Assembly: GCA_031308135.1 (NCBI GenBank)
Contig: JAHLJT010000631.1
Span: forward strand, 199,327,126 to 199,391,125
Source of the DNA: Acheta domesticus
Lineage: Eukaryota > Arthropoda > Insecta > Orthoptera > Gryllidae
Direction: 5' to 3'
Length of the DNA stretch: 64,000 bases
Every line of letters begins with the position of its first letter. The stretch's first letter is position 1. Position numbers and translations under genes: made by a program. Below are positions 22,985 to 37,056 of this stretch, one piece after another. The notes under the pieces are model-generated. The model had not been told where the DNA came from and did not search any database. It saw only the letters and a list, made by a program, of their open reading frames with translations.

Positions 22985-23330
22985 AATGATTGATTGTTAG
23001 TGATTCCTGACGCGTCAATTATTAGGGTCCCGTAAGTCTATTGCAAGTCTTTTCTCGGGAGGTGGCAATGGCCTTCCCCCGTTTGATGGCGAGATCCGGC
23101 ACCGACCTACCGTCGTCTAGCTGGGTTTTCTCCAACCAGGTATCTCCCGCCAGCGGGGGTACCCTCTGCTTGGGCAAGCTCTAAACTCTCGACCGGTCTC
23201 TCGGCATGTGTGGTAGTGCAGTGCATGTTAGTGTAAGTGTAAGGGGAGAAGATAGGACAAGGAAGAGGTAGGAAAGATTGCGTCCGGTTCGTGGCCCGTT
23301 TATTATGTTACTGTTCCGGCATTCGCCTGG
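22985..23330 (-). mobile_element. SINE, 3' portion, minus strand
   Basis: It begins at the tail 'gattgattgttagtgattcc' and follows the SINE body ('gatggcgagatccggcacc', 'aaccaggtatctcccgccag', 'gataggacaaggaagagg', 'ttccggcattcg'). It stops before the head. Confidence 0.65.
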
Positions 23331-23559
23331 TAATCTTATAGTTTAATAGAAATAAAACTATCAGAATATAATAGTGATACAAATTGTATTTTTCTTTAGA
23401 CATTTTTGGAGGGAAAATTTACCTGTTTTAAAGGAAAGTAGAGCTACGCTATATTTATAGGTTTCTAGCAAAAGATTAATGGAAAAATTTGAGAGTTGTT
23501 GTGAAAAATAATCGAAAGTATAGTATTCTCAAAAATTAAAAATTAAAATTCGCAAGTCT

Positions 23560-23785
23560 TTGAGTTGAGCCAGTTCGATTGAGGAATATTGTTAATGGGA
23601 GAATCCTATGCATGCATGATTTAGGCGCTTGTGTTCTTCACAGACGAACCATGAAACACGGGTGGACAGACAGGCGTTCTTTGAAACAAACATTTTCGTT
23701 ATCAGATTTTCGTTGAAATATTTACATAAATTTTTTGCAGCATTTCGTTATTTTCTCTATGCTACTTTCACGAGAAAGTATAAAT
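23560..23785 (-). repeat. Family A fragment, minus strand
   Basis: It carries the family 5' portion: 'ggcgcttgtgttcttcacag', a GACA-rich stretch, 'ttttttgcagcatttcg' and 'cacgagaaagta'. No gene. Confidence 0.5.
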
Positions 23786-23876
23786 AATGGATATGAGGAA
23801 AAATAAGTAAATTTAATAATAAAGTTGATTAATAATTGTGCACCCAATCTAGTGAATTGAACACTTCTGTCACTTG

Positions 23877-25475
23877 TTACTTTCCCGTATTCATAAGTAT
23901 ATACGGAGTAATACACGTAGTGCAGGGAAAGTTATGCTGCGCGAAAAACGGCAAATTTTCGGCAGGAAAAAATCATTGCCGGGCCCTGACAACGAAAAGT
24001 GGAAAATACCAGTTGCTAAATTAAGAAAAAAAAATCCCCTGACACGTGGTGTAGCCAGAATCCCTGGTTTGTAAGTCCTTGATACCGAAATACCAATTGA
24101 AAGGAAAACGTCCGTCTGTCCGTCTGTGAACACTGCTAGCGCCTAAACCGATCATAGGATTTTTTCCAAATTGAAGAAACCCCCGTTCATCTGGCTCTAG
24201 TCGAAGCTTTGAGATTTTGAGAAACTTTCTTCAAAATTTGGGGGTACTTTACATGAAGATCCCCCGGACATATTTAAAATTTTCTAAAAAACAGTTCCAA
24301 TTTTATTTCTAAATTTCTTGTAAGAATAGAGTGAAATAGACCTATTATGGTGGCAAAGGTCTGATTTGCACGGTTAACTCGAAATTTTCGAAAATTGCAA
24401 AAGGAAGAATTTTTTCGGCATCTTCCTACAACTACAAAATTGAAGATATAGATTTTTCCTTCAAATAAAATTTGTTCTTCATAGTGAGGTTTTTCTTTAA
24501 GGTCATGTACATTTTTTGAAAATTTTAGCAGTTTTCGCGCAATATTGTGTGCAATATATGCAATTTAAAAAAATACAAAAAACAAGATTTTCTCAAAAAC
24601 GGCTCCAAATATTTTCTTTAAATATTTGGGAGGGATAACGCCTAATGTATTCTATGAGATGACAAACGTCATGTTGCTCCATACTTTTGCTTTTTCAAAA
24701 ATTACACAAATGGAATTTTTTTCACTTGTATATCACGTCATTAATATTTACATTAGCGGCGATTTGTTCACATTATTGTATTTACGAGGACGTTCTTTCA
24801 ATAATGTCATGCAATGTTTCTCGAGAACTCAACAATTTTCTGTGAAAACTAGCTCAAAATTCCGCATTTTCAGAAACGCTAAAACGCCATTTTCTCAAAA
24901 ATGGCTCCAAATTTTTTCTTCAAACGTTTCGAACGGATAGTGCTAATTTCACTCTGTAACATGACGTAAAGTTTAATTTGAGGTATGTTTTATTTTGAAG
25001 TATTTTTTTGTTTTTTTCAAAAATTACACAAATGTACTTTTTTGAACTATCTCTCACACCGTTAATATGTACAATTCCAGCAATTTTAAAAAGTATTCCA
25101 TTTAAAAGTTAAAATACTTCAAATGACTTCAAATGAAGTGTTTCGAAAACTCAAAAATTTTCTGTGAAAAAGAGCTTCAAATTTCACATTTTTAGTTGAG
25201 CTTAAACGCCACTTTCTTCAAAACGGTTCCAAATTTGTCAAAGAAAATTGTCATTTAATTCGAGATTTCACCGTTCTTTAATACTAAAAGTAATATTTTG
25301 TTCCACCACTAGGAAAGCGAAAAATTAAGAAAATGTAAAAAAAAATGTACTTTGGGCAGCGATAGATGGCACCTGTCAAGAGTATGTGGCAAGTATGAAT
25401 AGCTAGTTCAGATTCAAGGGAATAGAAAACTAATATGGATAAGTCTGTGCCCTTTTGTAACACCACTAATTTTGA
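23877..25475 (+). repeat. Family A repeat, full copy, plus strand
   Basis: It starts TTACTTTCCCGTATTC and ends 'gtaacaccactaattttg'. Four statements of 'ttttctcaaaaacggctcc' and variants lie at about 24280, 24590, 24890 and 25210, so the middle is built of units of about 300-320 bases. Frames are short and broken on both strands. It is a direct neighbour of the next copy, with about 45 bases between. Confidence 0.75.
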
Positions 25476-25520
25476 CAAAACATCATTTTTCTATTTCGAG
25501 AGAACCCTTCGGTTGTATTT

Positions 25521-27116
25521 TTACTTTCCCGTATACGTACGTATACAGGGAGTGATATACGTAGTATAGGGAAAGTTATGTAATGCTGCACGAAAAAATG
25601 GCCAATTTTCGGCGGAAAACAATTGATTGCCGCGCCGTGAAAACGAAAAAGTGGATAAAACCAGTTGCCAAATTAAGAAAAAAAATCCCCTAATACATGG
25701 TGTAGCCAGAAACCCTGTTTTCTAGGTCCTTGATACCGAAAACCCAATTGAAAGGAAAATGTCCGTCTGTCCGTCCGTCTGTCTGTGAACACTGCTAGCG
25801 CCTAAACCATACGTACGATTTCTTCCAAAATGGATATTTCCCGGTCGATCTGATTCTAGTCGAAGCTTTGAGATTTTGAAAAAGATTCTTCAAAATTTGG
25901 GGGTATTTTATATGAAGCCCCCTGGGGATTTTCAAAATTTTCTCAAAAACGGCTCTAATTTTTTTCTTTAAAATTTCTTGTATGCGTACATTAAAATACA
26001 CTTATTAACATGGAATATGTCCGATTTTCACGGATAACTCTGAATTTTCGAAAATTGTGAAAGTTTGAATTTTTTTCGGCGTCTTTCTCCAACTACAATA
26101 TTGAAGATAGAGATTTTTCTTCAAATAAAATTTGTTCTGCATATTGAGTTCTTTCATAAAGGTCGTGTAAATGTTTTTCAAAATTTTAGTAGTTTTCGTG
26201 CAATATATGCAATTTTAAAAAATTACGAAAACAAGATTTTCTCAAAAACGGCTCCAATTTTTTTCTTTAAACTTTTGGTAGGGGTAGTGGTAAATGCACT
26301 CTATCAGATGACATAAAAGCCACACTGCTCTATAGGTTGGATTTTTCAAAAATTACAAAAATGTAAATATTTTCACATGTTTCTCACGTCGACAATATTT
26401 ACATTAGCGGCGATTTTTTCTCATTATTATATTTAGGAGTACATGTGCTTTAAATAATGTCAATAAAATTTATCGAAAACACAACCATTTTCTGTGAAAA
26501 GTAGCTCAAAATTTCCCATTTTCAGAAACGCTCAAACGCCATTTTCTCATATATGACTGCAAATGTTTTCTTCAAACTTTTGTAACGGATAGTGCTAATT
26601 ACTCTCTTTAGTATAGCGTAAAGTTTATTTTGAGTTATTTTTTTGTTTTTTCAAAAATTACATAATTGTAATTTTTTTAAAAACTGTCTCACATCTTTAA
26701 TATGCACATTACCAGCAATTTGTAAAGATTATTATATTTGTGAGTGTAAGTGCTTCAAATAACTTCAAATAAAGTATTTTGAAAACTCAAAAATTTTCTG
26801 TGAAAATGAGCTTCAAATTTCGCACTTTTAGTAGCGCTAAAACGCCATTTTCTCTTAAACGGCACATAATTTTTAAAAGAAAATTGCTATTTATGACTAG
26901 ATTTTTGTGTTCTTTTATATTCTAAAATTAATGTTTCCGTTCTACCAATAGGAAACCGAAAAATTAAGAAAATGGCAAAAAATGTACTTTTGGCGGTGAT
27001 AGATGACAGCTGTCAAGAAAGAGTTTGTGGCAATTCCGAATAGCTAGCGAAGACCCAAGGAAATAGAAAATGAATACGGTAAAATCTGTGCCATTCAGTA
27101 GCACCACTAGTTTTTA
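25521..27116 (+). repeat. Family A repeat, full copy, plus strand
   Basis: It starts TACTTTCCCGTATACGTACG and ends CAGTAGCACCACTAG. The same internal units occur near 25925, 26230, 26540 and 26860. It is closest in arrangement to the preceding copy and to 5626-7200. Confidence 0.75.
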
Positions 27117-27456
27117 TGGGATTTTGGAGTAATAAGTAATTGAAGTGAGACAATTCTGTATGACTTGGTTGAATTTCTTTTGATACCCGTAGTTTTCATT
27201 CCCTATTTCATTTTTTTCTGCAGAGCGGGAATTGTTTTAAAATTGTGTTCACATGTATTTGCAAGTCATGTCACTATGATTCGACGTGCAATTTTTAATA
27301 CATTGAAATTGTATGATATTTCTATTTTTTATGTTATTAAATGCTTTATCTTATTTCTCGTGTTGAAGTCACGAATCTTAATTTCGTACATCACCAAGAT
27401 CGGAAAGGCCAAAACTAGTTCCTGTTTTTAAATTTTAAATAACAAAATAAAGTTAA

Positions 27457-27526
<70 letters not shown>
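27117..27526 (+). repeat. AT-rich segment ending in AATAAA and a long (ATT)n tract
   Basis: An (ATT)n tract occupies about 27458-27526, preceded by AATAAA at 27446-27451. This resembles a LINE 3' end with a trinucleotide tail, as at 13317-13340. The 88-codon frame at 27165-27431 shows no recognisable motif, so a retroposon origin is only inferred. Confidence 0.4.
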
Positions 27527-27527
<1 letters not shown>

Positions 27528-27613
27528 ATTATTTTTGAATATAACTCGAAAACTTGTTATAGTAAATGTAAATGGTCCTCGAAAGTTGTTAATTCTTGAC
27601 GTAAGTGATATAC

Positions 27614-27804
27614 GCTGCGGATTTTTGCCTGTTTGCCGATTTTTATCCTTTTATTAAAACACTGTATTTTAGGTTACAAATTCATTTTGACGCATTCGGT
27701 GTATTCAAATATAGTACTACTAATGACTCAAAATGAATACGTAACCTAAAATACTGCATTTTTAATTGAAGGATAAAAATCGACAATAAGACCAAATCCG
27801 CAGC
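27614..27804. mobile_element. Short palindromic MITE upstream of the kinase exon
   Basis: GCTGCGGATTT at the left end pairs with AAATCCGCAGC at the right end. The pairing continues through 'cgatttttatcctt', 'gtattttaggttac' and 'attcattttga' for about 80 bases per arm. The loop is about 40 bases. It has no coding capacity and lies about 300 bp upstream of the kinase start codon. Confidence 0.75.
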
Positions 27805-27984
27805 TTAATGATGTAATATGTCCTGATTAGCATTAGTAACACGTTTGTACATCTAAGTGTTTTTATAATATTTGAAATGATTGGAATATATTTATCAATT
27901 CACTGTTTGTGTTAATATTTTCGTGGGTGGTATTTAGAAATTCTTTGGCAATATTGGGAAAATCGTACATTGTATGTGCCATCT

Positions 27985-28105
27985 CATTTGATTTGGCGCG
28001 CTGCGAGCGCTGCGCATGTGCGTCATCACTTGTTTTCCGATGATTTCGCGAGCTAGCGCTCCTCCGACGAGAGCTTCTAACTACTCAGTTGACAGTCGAC
28101 AGTAG
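27985..28105 (+). promoter_or_regulatory. Candidate promoter and 5' UTR of the SIK gene
   Basis: A local CpG-rich patch stands just before the kinase start codon. It contains TTTGGCGC (27992-27999, E2F-like) and TGCGCATGTGCG (28011-28022, one change from the NRF1 palindrome). A TCAGTT at 28085-28090 fits the arthropod initiator, which would leave a 5' UTR under 20 bases. No TATA box is evident. The assignment rests on position and motif resemblance only. Confidence 0.4.
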
Positions 28106-30840
<2,735 letters not shown>

Positions 30841-31400
30841 CGGAAATACCGAAGTCGCGCAGGGTCAGGGGTGTGCCTAACTAGCCACCCACCGCGTGCC
30901 CGTCGCGGAGTGGACCCGATGCCGCGGGTCGGGGGATGGGAGGGAGGGGAGGGGGACGGGTGGATTACGCGCGACGACGTGCGTTGCGGCGACGAGACGG
31001 TGGCAGCCTCTCGCAGCGGTTACGCAACGCGTCTGCGAGGCGAGGCGCCCGGGCGGGCCGCGCTCTCCGCCTGGCCTCCGCCCCGCTCCGCTCCAGTCGG
31101 CTGCGCTCCGCTCCGCGCTGCGCCCGCCGCCGCCGCCTCGTGCGCCATGTGCGCGCCCCAGGCGCGATTGGCAGGCGCCTCGCCCCGCCCAGCAGCTCCA
31201 ACAATTAAACAATTGCTCGTCCTCCTCCCCCCGCCCCTGCCCCGCGCGCCCTGATTCGGTCCGTCGCCGCGGGCCCCGTTGCGCGAACGCCCCCCCCCCC
31301 CACTGTTTCTCTTGCATGCTGCCTCCCGCCCGTGGGTTGTCTCCGATGCCCGTCCGTAGACGAACCTCTCGTTATTGGTGATTGACAGCGCAGATTCGAA
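30841..31400. promoter_or_regulatory. CpG island inside the presumed intron
   Basis: About 550 bases are very rich in G+C and CpG, with GC-box-like CCCCGCCCC near 31190-31240 and repeated 'ccgctccgctcc' words around 31080-31120. Open frames on both strands (up to 161 codons) follow from the lack of AT-rich stops and show no protein motif. A CpG island about 2.6 kb downstream of the first coding exon could be an alternative or intronic promoter. No transcript evidence is available here. Confidence 0.45.
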
Positions 31401-32490
31401 CTCGTTTCAATCGGGTCGAGGCTCTTCTGTCCTCGGATGTTGATTGGGAAGGAGTGTGTGCGTGAGTTGCTCGGCTGGTTGCCTTGTAGTCAGTAGGCCG
31501 TGGCCAAGTAGTTTCATGAGAAAATAATACGTTTCTTTTTCGAGGAAGATGAAGTGAGATATTTATTGTCGAAATAGTTTAAACTTGTTTGCTGAAGTTT
31601 TGCATTGACTACTATTCGTTAGATACGAAAGAATTCTTTGTATTTGCGGAAAGGTCCCTGGGAAACCAGGATCGAGTTTGGGGATCGGTTAGCGAGCAGG
31701 AGAAAATTTTCCCAGCAATGACAACAGTGCACTAGCTTGTGAGTATGGATGGGATGGGGCTTAAAATATTTCTATCCATCTAATATTCATGACCTTACAA
31801 AACAGTATAACGTAACGCGCCGAAAAATGAACTTAGAAATCCTTCAGCAACTTTTTATATTACTAATCTTTCTTGTACTTCAGTAACATAATTATTTTTG
31901 TACATTTAGCAAATTCGTATGACTACATTCCGGATTAAGAATAATTATCAATATTAATAATAATAATAAAAAAATTGTTCATGTTTGTTCTACATGTTAC
32001 CAATGTGAGTCGTGGTCTACATACTTTCTGGATTTTAAAGTCTGCTTCGAATACATGAAAATGTTTACCAAAAACTCATACTCGGTAATTAAGTTTACAT
32101 TAACGTTGATACACTTGTATGTATTCTTTCTTTTCCTTCAACTCCTGATCACCGGTTGAGTTGGCGGCAGTGCCTCTGACCACTCTGATCCACACCTGAC
32201 TTCTGACCGCCCCGTACGTATTGTTAATCCCGGCACTTTGCCCGGCTGTTCTGAAACGTCGGGGGGGGGGGGGTATGCAACCATGCGTGATGTCAGGCCG
32301 CACTATACATAACGCAGTGAAACACATTGGGATGAATTTGAATTTCTGAATTTACTAGAAAAAATCTTACATCTAAACTTAACCTAATTTTACGTTAAGG
32401 GGTCTTAACTATGGCGGGGCGCATGCGCTGGGCGCACCAATGTTCTCTACCGACCTTGGTGAAAAGGGCTTTCACTTTCGACTAATAATT
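31401..32490. other. Intronic sequence with a possible untranslated exon
   Basis: After the CpG island comes about 340 bases without coding frames, ending at a donor-like CTT|GTGAGTATGG (GT at 31739-31740). This would suit a non-coding first exon driven by the island. The remainder to 32490 is AT-rich, with a G13 run near 32264 and nothing else recognised. Confidence 0.25.
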
Positions 32491-32497
32491 AACCTTT

Positions 32498-32583
32498 CGC
32501 GGGCCACAATAAAAGCATCGCGGGCCACAATAAAAGCATCGCGGGCCACATGCGGCCCACGGGCCGCCAGTTGGACAACCCTG
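32498..32583 (-). mobile_element. hAT-type terminus with 21-bp subterminal tandem repeats
   Basis: On the minus strand it starts CAGGGTTGTCCAACTGGCGG followed by GGCCCG-rich sequence, the pattern of many hAT element ends (CAGGG...). The unit 'cgcgggccacaataaaagca' plus t is repeated twice exactly (32498-32539), with a partial third. I could not find the opposite end, so this is an isolated terminus. It directly abuts a truncated SINE at 32584. Confidence 0.6.
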
Positions 32584-33000
32584 AGCTAGATGGTTCGGTC
32601 GAATTCAACTGCTGTCTGGGGGAGAATTGTAATGGCCAGCTGCTCAGACTGGCCACTAGAATTCTCCGGTCAATAACAGGCGAATACCGTAGCAGTGCGC
32701 TAACAAACGTGCCGCAGACCGTCCGCGTTCTTTCCTTCTTGTTCTGCCCACTCCCCTTACTTACACACATACTTAAATACACTACACTGCTGAACATTTC
32801 GGGCGTTCATAGCTTCTCCGTATAGGATCGCGTCATGCTGTTTGGAGATACCTGGATGACGAAAACCCCACAAGGCGACGTGGAGGTCGCCATTGGATTT
32901 CGCCATCCAGCAGGGGAAGAAGACCGCCGGCTCACGTGATAAAAACATGTACTACTACGGAACTAATGACCATAGCAGTTTACGCGCCCAAAAACACAAA
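32584..33000 (+). mobile_element. SINE, head-less copy, plus strand
   Basis: It follows the SINE body from 'cgaattcaactgctgtctgg' through 'ctccggtcaataacaggcg', 'cgccatccagcagggg' and 'ggaactaatgaccatagcag' to 'gcgcccaaaaacac'. The tRNA head is missing, apparently cut off at the hAT terminus. Confidence 0.65.
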
Positions 33001-35085
33001 ATAATCTATCATTAATTCAACTCATGATGTCAAATTTTCTATGGAATATGTATTATTATTTCGTTAAATATTTTATCATTAAAATTGAAGAGTTTTGGAT
33101 TATTTGAATGGGTTTGGCAGGCTTTTTCGTGGGGTTGTCTCCTCCAAGGTCTCTGGGAGCCCCTCCTTTCCCGTCAATATCATCTCAATGTGTCGAGGAT
33201 TGTTATCATCTCAATCGAGGATTGTTAAAAAAAAGTTTCGAAATTTCTTCGGATGTTTTTCGCTTTAATAGTGACATCGAAAGGAAGATGCCGAAAGGAA
33301 GAACGATCACAGACGGAAAACCGATGAGATATAGAGAAACCAGAATAATCAAAAACTAAAACAAAAGAAAAGTATTGATACATTTCTTCAGCGAAGTGGT
33401 AGATGTTTCTGGACACAGCAACGTTAAGTACGATAGGGAAAGGATGTCAGGAGAGAGAAAGAAGTCAGGTAGGAAACGTATTGTGAACATTGTGAGAAAG
33501 ATAAGACATGTGAGATATTTAAGGTAAGACATGTAAGAACATTGTGAGATATTTCGTTTATTCAGAACTGTGATTTGACTACACCAATATGTTAATGCAA
33601 ATGCTTGATCTTAATGAGAAAGAATATGGAAAAGTTTATTTTTCAGAAGAGTATTGAGTAAAGTATGCTCGGTTACAGCGAGAACTGATGTTTCATTTAT
33701 TCTAAATAAATCATTTTTGTGTTTCCTTTGAGATAGTAAGTCTCTTCAAAGTCAATAACATTAAAAAATATATAATTTTGTCAATGAATAAGCTCTAAAT
33801 TAACGTAATTTCGGGAGTTGTTTACTCTTGCTTAACCCCAAACGAATTTGTATAAATTCGGTTGTATACGTTTTTTAACAATACATTTGTATTTATTGTC
33901 AAGTTTCTGTGCTGAAAATGGTAAAAGAATCCATGTATCTTTTTGGACAAACCCGAACGAAATATATAATTAAACCTATTTTGGGATACAAAATAACTTA
34001 TTCAAATTAAATAGTCATCACATTATTGTTAATGAAATAACTATATAATTTATTAATTTTGTTCCAACGGCCAACGTTATAAATAAAGATGTAGAAAAAG
34101 ACGTCGATTAACGCCTTCACACTTCAGTATTGCATTTCTTTCAAGATTCGCACAGAATGTAGGCTGTTGTCGTAATGAAATGCATTACAATTAATTACTC
34201 CACATTTATTAACTAAGAAAATTTCCTTTGGTCGAATTCCTGGTGGAACTACGATCACATTGTTTCCAACGTTCCCCGATTAGTAGAAAGCGGAAAATCC
34301 TCTTTTGAATGTGAATATGAAAATAATGTAAATGTCACCTCATTGTGCTGTAATGTGCTGCGTCTTTGCAAGGAATAGGGTAGTGTTATGACTATGTATC
34401 TGAAGTGGTTAAGACTCTAATTTACTGATGACGTCGTCCTTTTCTTTATTAAATGCTCATTCATATTCCACTTTCGACTATCTTGCTAGCTTCTGCCATA
34501 CGTCCGTATTAAAATTGAATTGAATTTTCATCCGATGAGATTTCTGAAGTGGGGCATAAATTGAAACACAAACTATGATTTAATAGACCAAACATGTTTC
34601 GAGAAATATTTTCCTCCTAAGTGGCTTTAACTGAACAACAGCAATTCAACAGATCTTTCAATAGTAGTGAAACCATTGCGTGTGCCCCTCCGAGTGATGA
34701 GTAGGGCTGGGGAGCAACGAAAATTGAAATCAGTGCATGGAAAACCAGCTACGTGCGCGTGTGACTTGGTGACGCTGAACAAGAGTCGGCGCAAGTCGAG
34801 CGGGCGGGTTTAAAAGACCAAATCTTTAGTTAATAGGATCCAAGGTGGCAACCTTTTTGTATACCAATGTGTGATGACTTGTTATTGTGCAGAGGACGTT
34901 TGGCTGTATTAAAAAGGTAAAAAGGTAAAAAGTATTTCAACCACTGTCGAATAAACGCTAGATTTTCTTTCTGTTCTCGCGGGCAGTCTAAATTGTGCTT
35001 TCGGTACAATTTACCCCCCCCCTCCTAATATAATCTCCGCATCGGACAATAATTGGATCGTTAAAAATTGTACTTTAATAATTGT
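33001..35085. other. Intronic sequence, no recognised feature
   Basis: There is no gene, RNA or known repeat in this 2.1 kb. The 83-codon frame at 33108-33359 is unremarkable. Confidence 0.45.
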
Positions 35086-35086
35086 A

Positions 35087-35088
<2 letters not shown>

Positions 35089-35121
<33 letters not shown>

Positions 35122-35122
35122 T
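35089..35122 (+). repeat. (AAT)n microsatellite at the 5' edge of a LINE fragment
   Basis: About eleven AAT units directly precede the first base of recognisable LINE coding sequence at 35124. Confidence 0.9.
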
Positions 35123-35123
35123 A

Positions 35124-35447
35124 GTTGAAAGACCTGACATCCTCCTCATTGATAAAACCAAAAAAATATCCTCTATAATTGATATTGCAGTCCTTCTGAC
35201 CCATAACATCAGGAAAACAGAATTAGAGAAGATAAGGAAATGTACGGAGATTGCAATTCAGTTGAAACAGATCTGGCGGTTGGAGAAAGTTTTTATATAT
35301 GCCTTGGTGATCTCATCGGAAGGAGTGATGTCGAAAACTTTCAAAAAGAATTTGAAAAATTTGGAATTACCAACAAAATTGCAAACTGTTGGACAAAAGG
35401 CAGTCTTACTTCAGACTTGCCACATTGTTCGAAGATTTTTACAGTAA
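35124..35447 (+). pseudogene. LINE fragment: restriction-like endonuclease end of ORF2 (copy 1)
   Basis: One frame is open from the (AAT)n tract to a stop at 35448. It encodes VERPDILLIDKT near residues 1-12, then SSIIDIAV, KTELEKIRK and a closing QKAVLLQTCHIVRRFL. This matches the C-terminal restriction-like endonuclease of R2/R4/NeSL-type non-LTR retrotransposons, including the PD...D pair (P-D near residues 4-5 and D in IIDIAV). The usual 'VIPVVIGALG' core is degraded to VFIYALVISSEG. It is a severe 5' truncation with no reverse transcriptase, followed by 3' UTR and an AAT-rich tail (35554-35620). It is not functional. Confidence 0.75.
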
Positions 35448-35553
35448 GCTCAAATGGGATAGGGTGAATTCCCTTTTCATAAGAGCAGAATCTGGTTCTA
35501 CGACACCGAAAGACAGATTCCTTATGCCCAGTTCGACAGAGAAATAAAGTCAA

Positions 35554-35620
35554 GATGATGATGATGATAATATTAATATAATAATAATATAATAGTAATA
35601 ATAATAATAATAATAATAAT
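35554..35620 (+). repeat. (ATG)/(AAT)n tail after LINE fragment 1
   Basis: ATG repeats give way to AAT repeats with some interruptions. They close LINE fragment 1 and match the AAT tails of fragments 2 and 3. Confidence 0.8.
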
Positions 35621-35754
35621 GTTGATTGAGTTTTGACTGTTCAAAGAATTGACTGTCCTGGCCGGTAATCTGCTCGCTGTAAGTGGCAGGATCATATATA
35701 ACATCACATATTGTCAACGTCATTGTACAACAACGTCCAAGCTTGGTAGCTATG

Positions 35755-36780
35755 TGCTTCTGACCGAGCGTCTCGTTATTGGCGATTGACAGGTCCTAGG
35801 GTTTTAGTACCGAGGTTGGCAGGATTTTCGACACTAGCCGGAGACCTAGGACGAATTCAGTCGCTGTCTGGAGGAGAATTCTAGCGGCCGACTGCTCTGA
35901 TTGATAGTTTTCCATACTTTTTCCGATCAACACCTGGTGAATGCCGGAGTGGTACCCTCACGAACGAGCCACGGTCCGCGAGCGATCGTTCCTTCCTCTT
36001 CCTTGTTCTATCTTCACCCTTTACGCAGACTTACATTTCCATGCACCCCGACCCCAAAAATCGAGGAACGAATCGGGAGCTTAGAGTTTGTCCCGGTTGG
36101 AGCGGTAGGAGATGCCCAGGGCCGGATTTAAGAGTATGCCGCCTGTAGGCTAAAGTCCATTTGCCGCCCCCCTTTATATTTGAATAATACATTTGTTTTA
36201 TACAACAAACGGTAGAGTTCAGTCTTGTTTTCATCTTTTTTAAATATTAAAGCACAAAAGTTTTCATTTGTGTTAGATATAATTACAATTTTAATGGTTT
36301 ACGAAATAAATTACATAATAACATTAGTTCTTCTACTTGTTTTTCTCTAAAGCCTTTCAAGATTCGTTGAAAAAATAAAATGGATTTCTAACTGAATTAA
36401 TTAGTTCTTGGAGATCAGAGATCACCTTTTTAAACGTTTTTATAGTTTGATGCTAATAACTATCATTACGTTATTTGAGAACCAGGTCTTCCTGTGAATA
36501 ACTATGTTCTGCGTTATTGAAGATCCAGGTTTAATTTGAATAAATTGCCAAACTGACGCCCCTAAAACTGTACCGCTCCAGGCGGCAGCCTACTCAGCCT
36601 ATTTAGAACTCCGGCCCTGGAGATGCCTGGTCGGGCAAAATCCCGCACCGACATGTAGGTCGACGCCGGATCTCGCCATCCAGCGTTGGAAGATCATCGC
36701 CACATCCAGCGATAAAACATGTAATACACTTATGGGAACAACTACCTTAGCAATTGACGCGCCCCGAATCATTAATCAAG
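35755..36780 (+). mobile_element. SINE, plus strand, split by a hAT MITE
   Basis: The two parts, 35755-36116 and 36628-36780, join into one SINE copy once the MITE and one target copy are set aside. Shared words include 'ggcaggattttcgacactag', 'gaattcagtcgctgtctgg', 'ccgatcaacacctgg', 'ttccttcctcttccttg', 'gacgccggatctcgccatcc' and the tail 'gaatcattaatcaa'. The head region carries a 22-base block (35771-35792) absent from other SINE copies. Confidence 0.75.
36117..36619. mobile_element. Non-autonomous hAT transposon with perfect 8-bp target duplication
   Basis: It starts CAGGGCCGGATTTAAG and ends with the inverted CTCCGGCCCTG. The subterminal 'tgccgcctgtaggc' faces 'ggcggcagcctac'. GAGATGCC is duplicated exactly on both sides (36109-36116 and 36620-36627). 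CAGGG...CCCTG ends and 8-bp duplications are hAT hallmarks. At 503 bp without any long frame it depends on a transposase in trans. It lies in a SINE, so it is the younger of the two. Confidence 0.93.
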
Positions 36781-36996
36781 CAAAGACGTAATAGCCATAA
36801 GGCCGCAATGGAGGTTGAATATTATTGCCAAAAATTATTACTAGCAGTAGTAGCTTGGTACAAGTTGCAGCGACTTGCTGAATGGCACTGCACAAGGCAG
36901 ATGTCAAAACACGATGGCTTCGGGCTCCTAAAGTATTGCGAAACGGAAACCATATTTCCACTCAATTTTCAAACTTACAACAATGACAATAATGAC

Positions 36997-37055
<59 letters not shown>
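36997..37055 (+). repeat. (AAT)n microsatellite
   Basis: About nineteen uninterrupted AAT units abut the 5' end of a tRNA-like SINE. Confidence 0.9.

Positions 37056-37056
<1 letters not shown>

Noticed and set aside
30871..31381. Overlapping 127-161-codon frames on both strands in the CpG island
   Set aside because: GC-rich DNA lacks stop codons by chance. The peptides are low-complexity Arg/Ala/Pro with no domain, and both strands are equally open.
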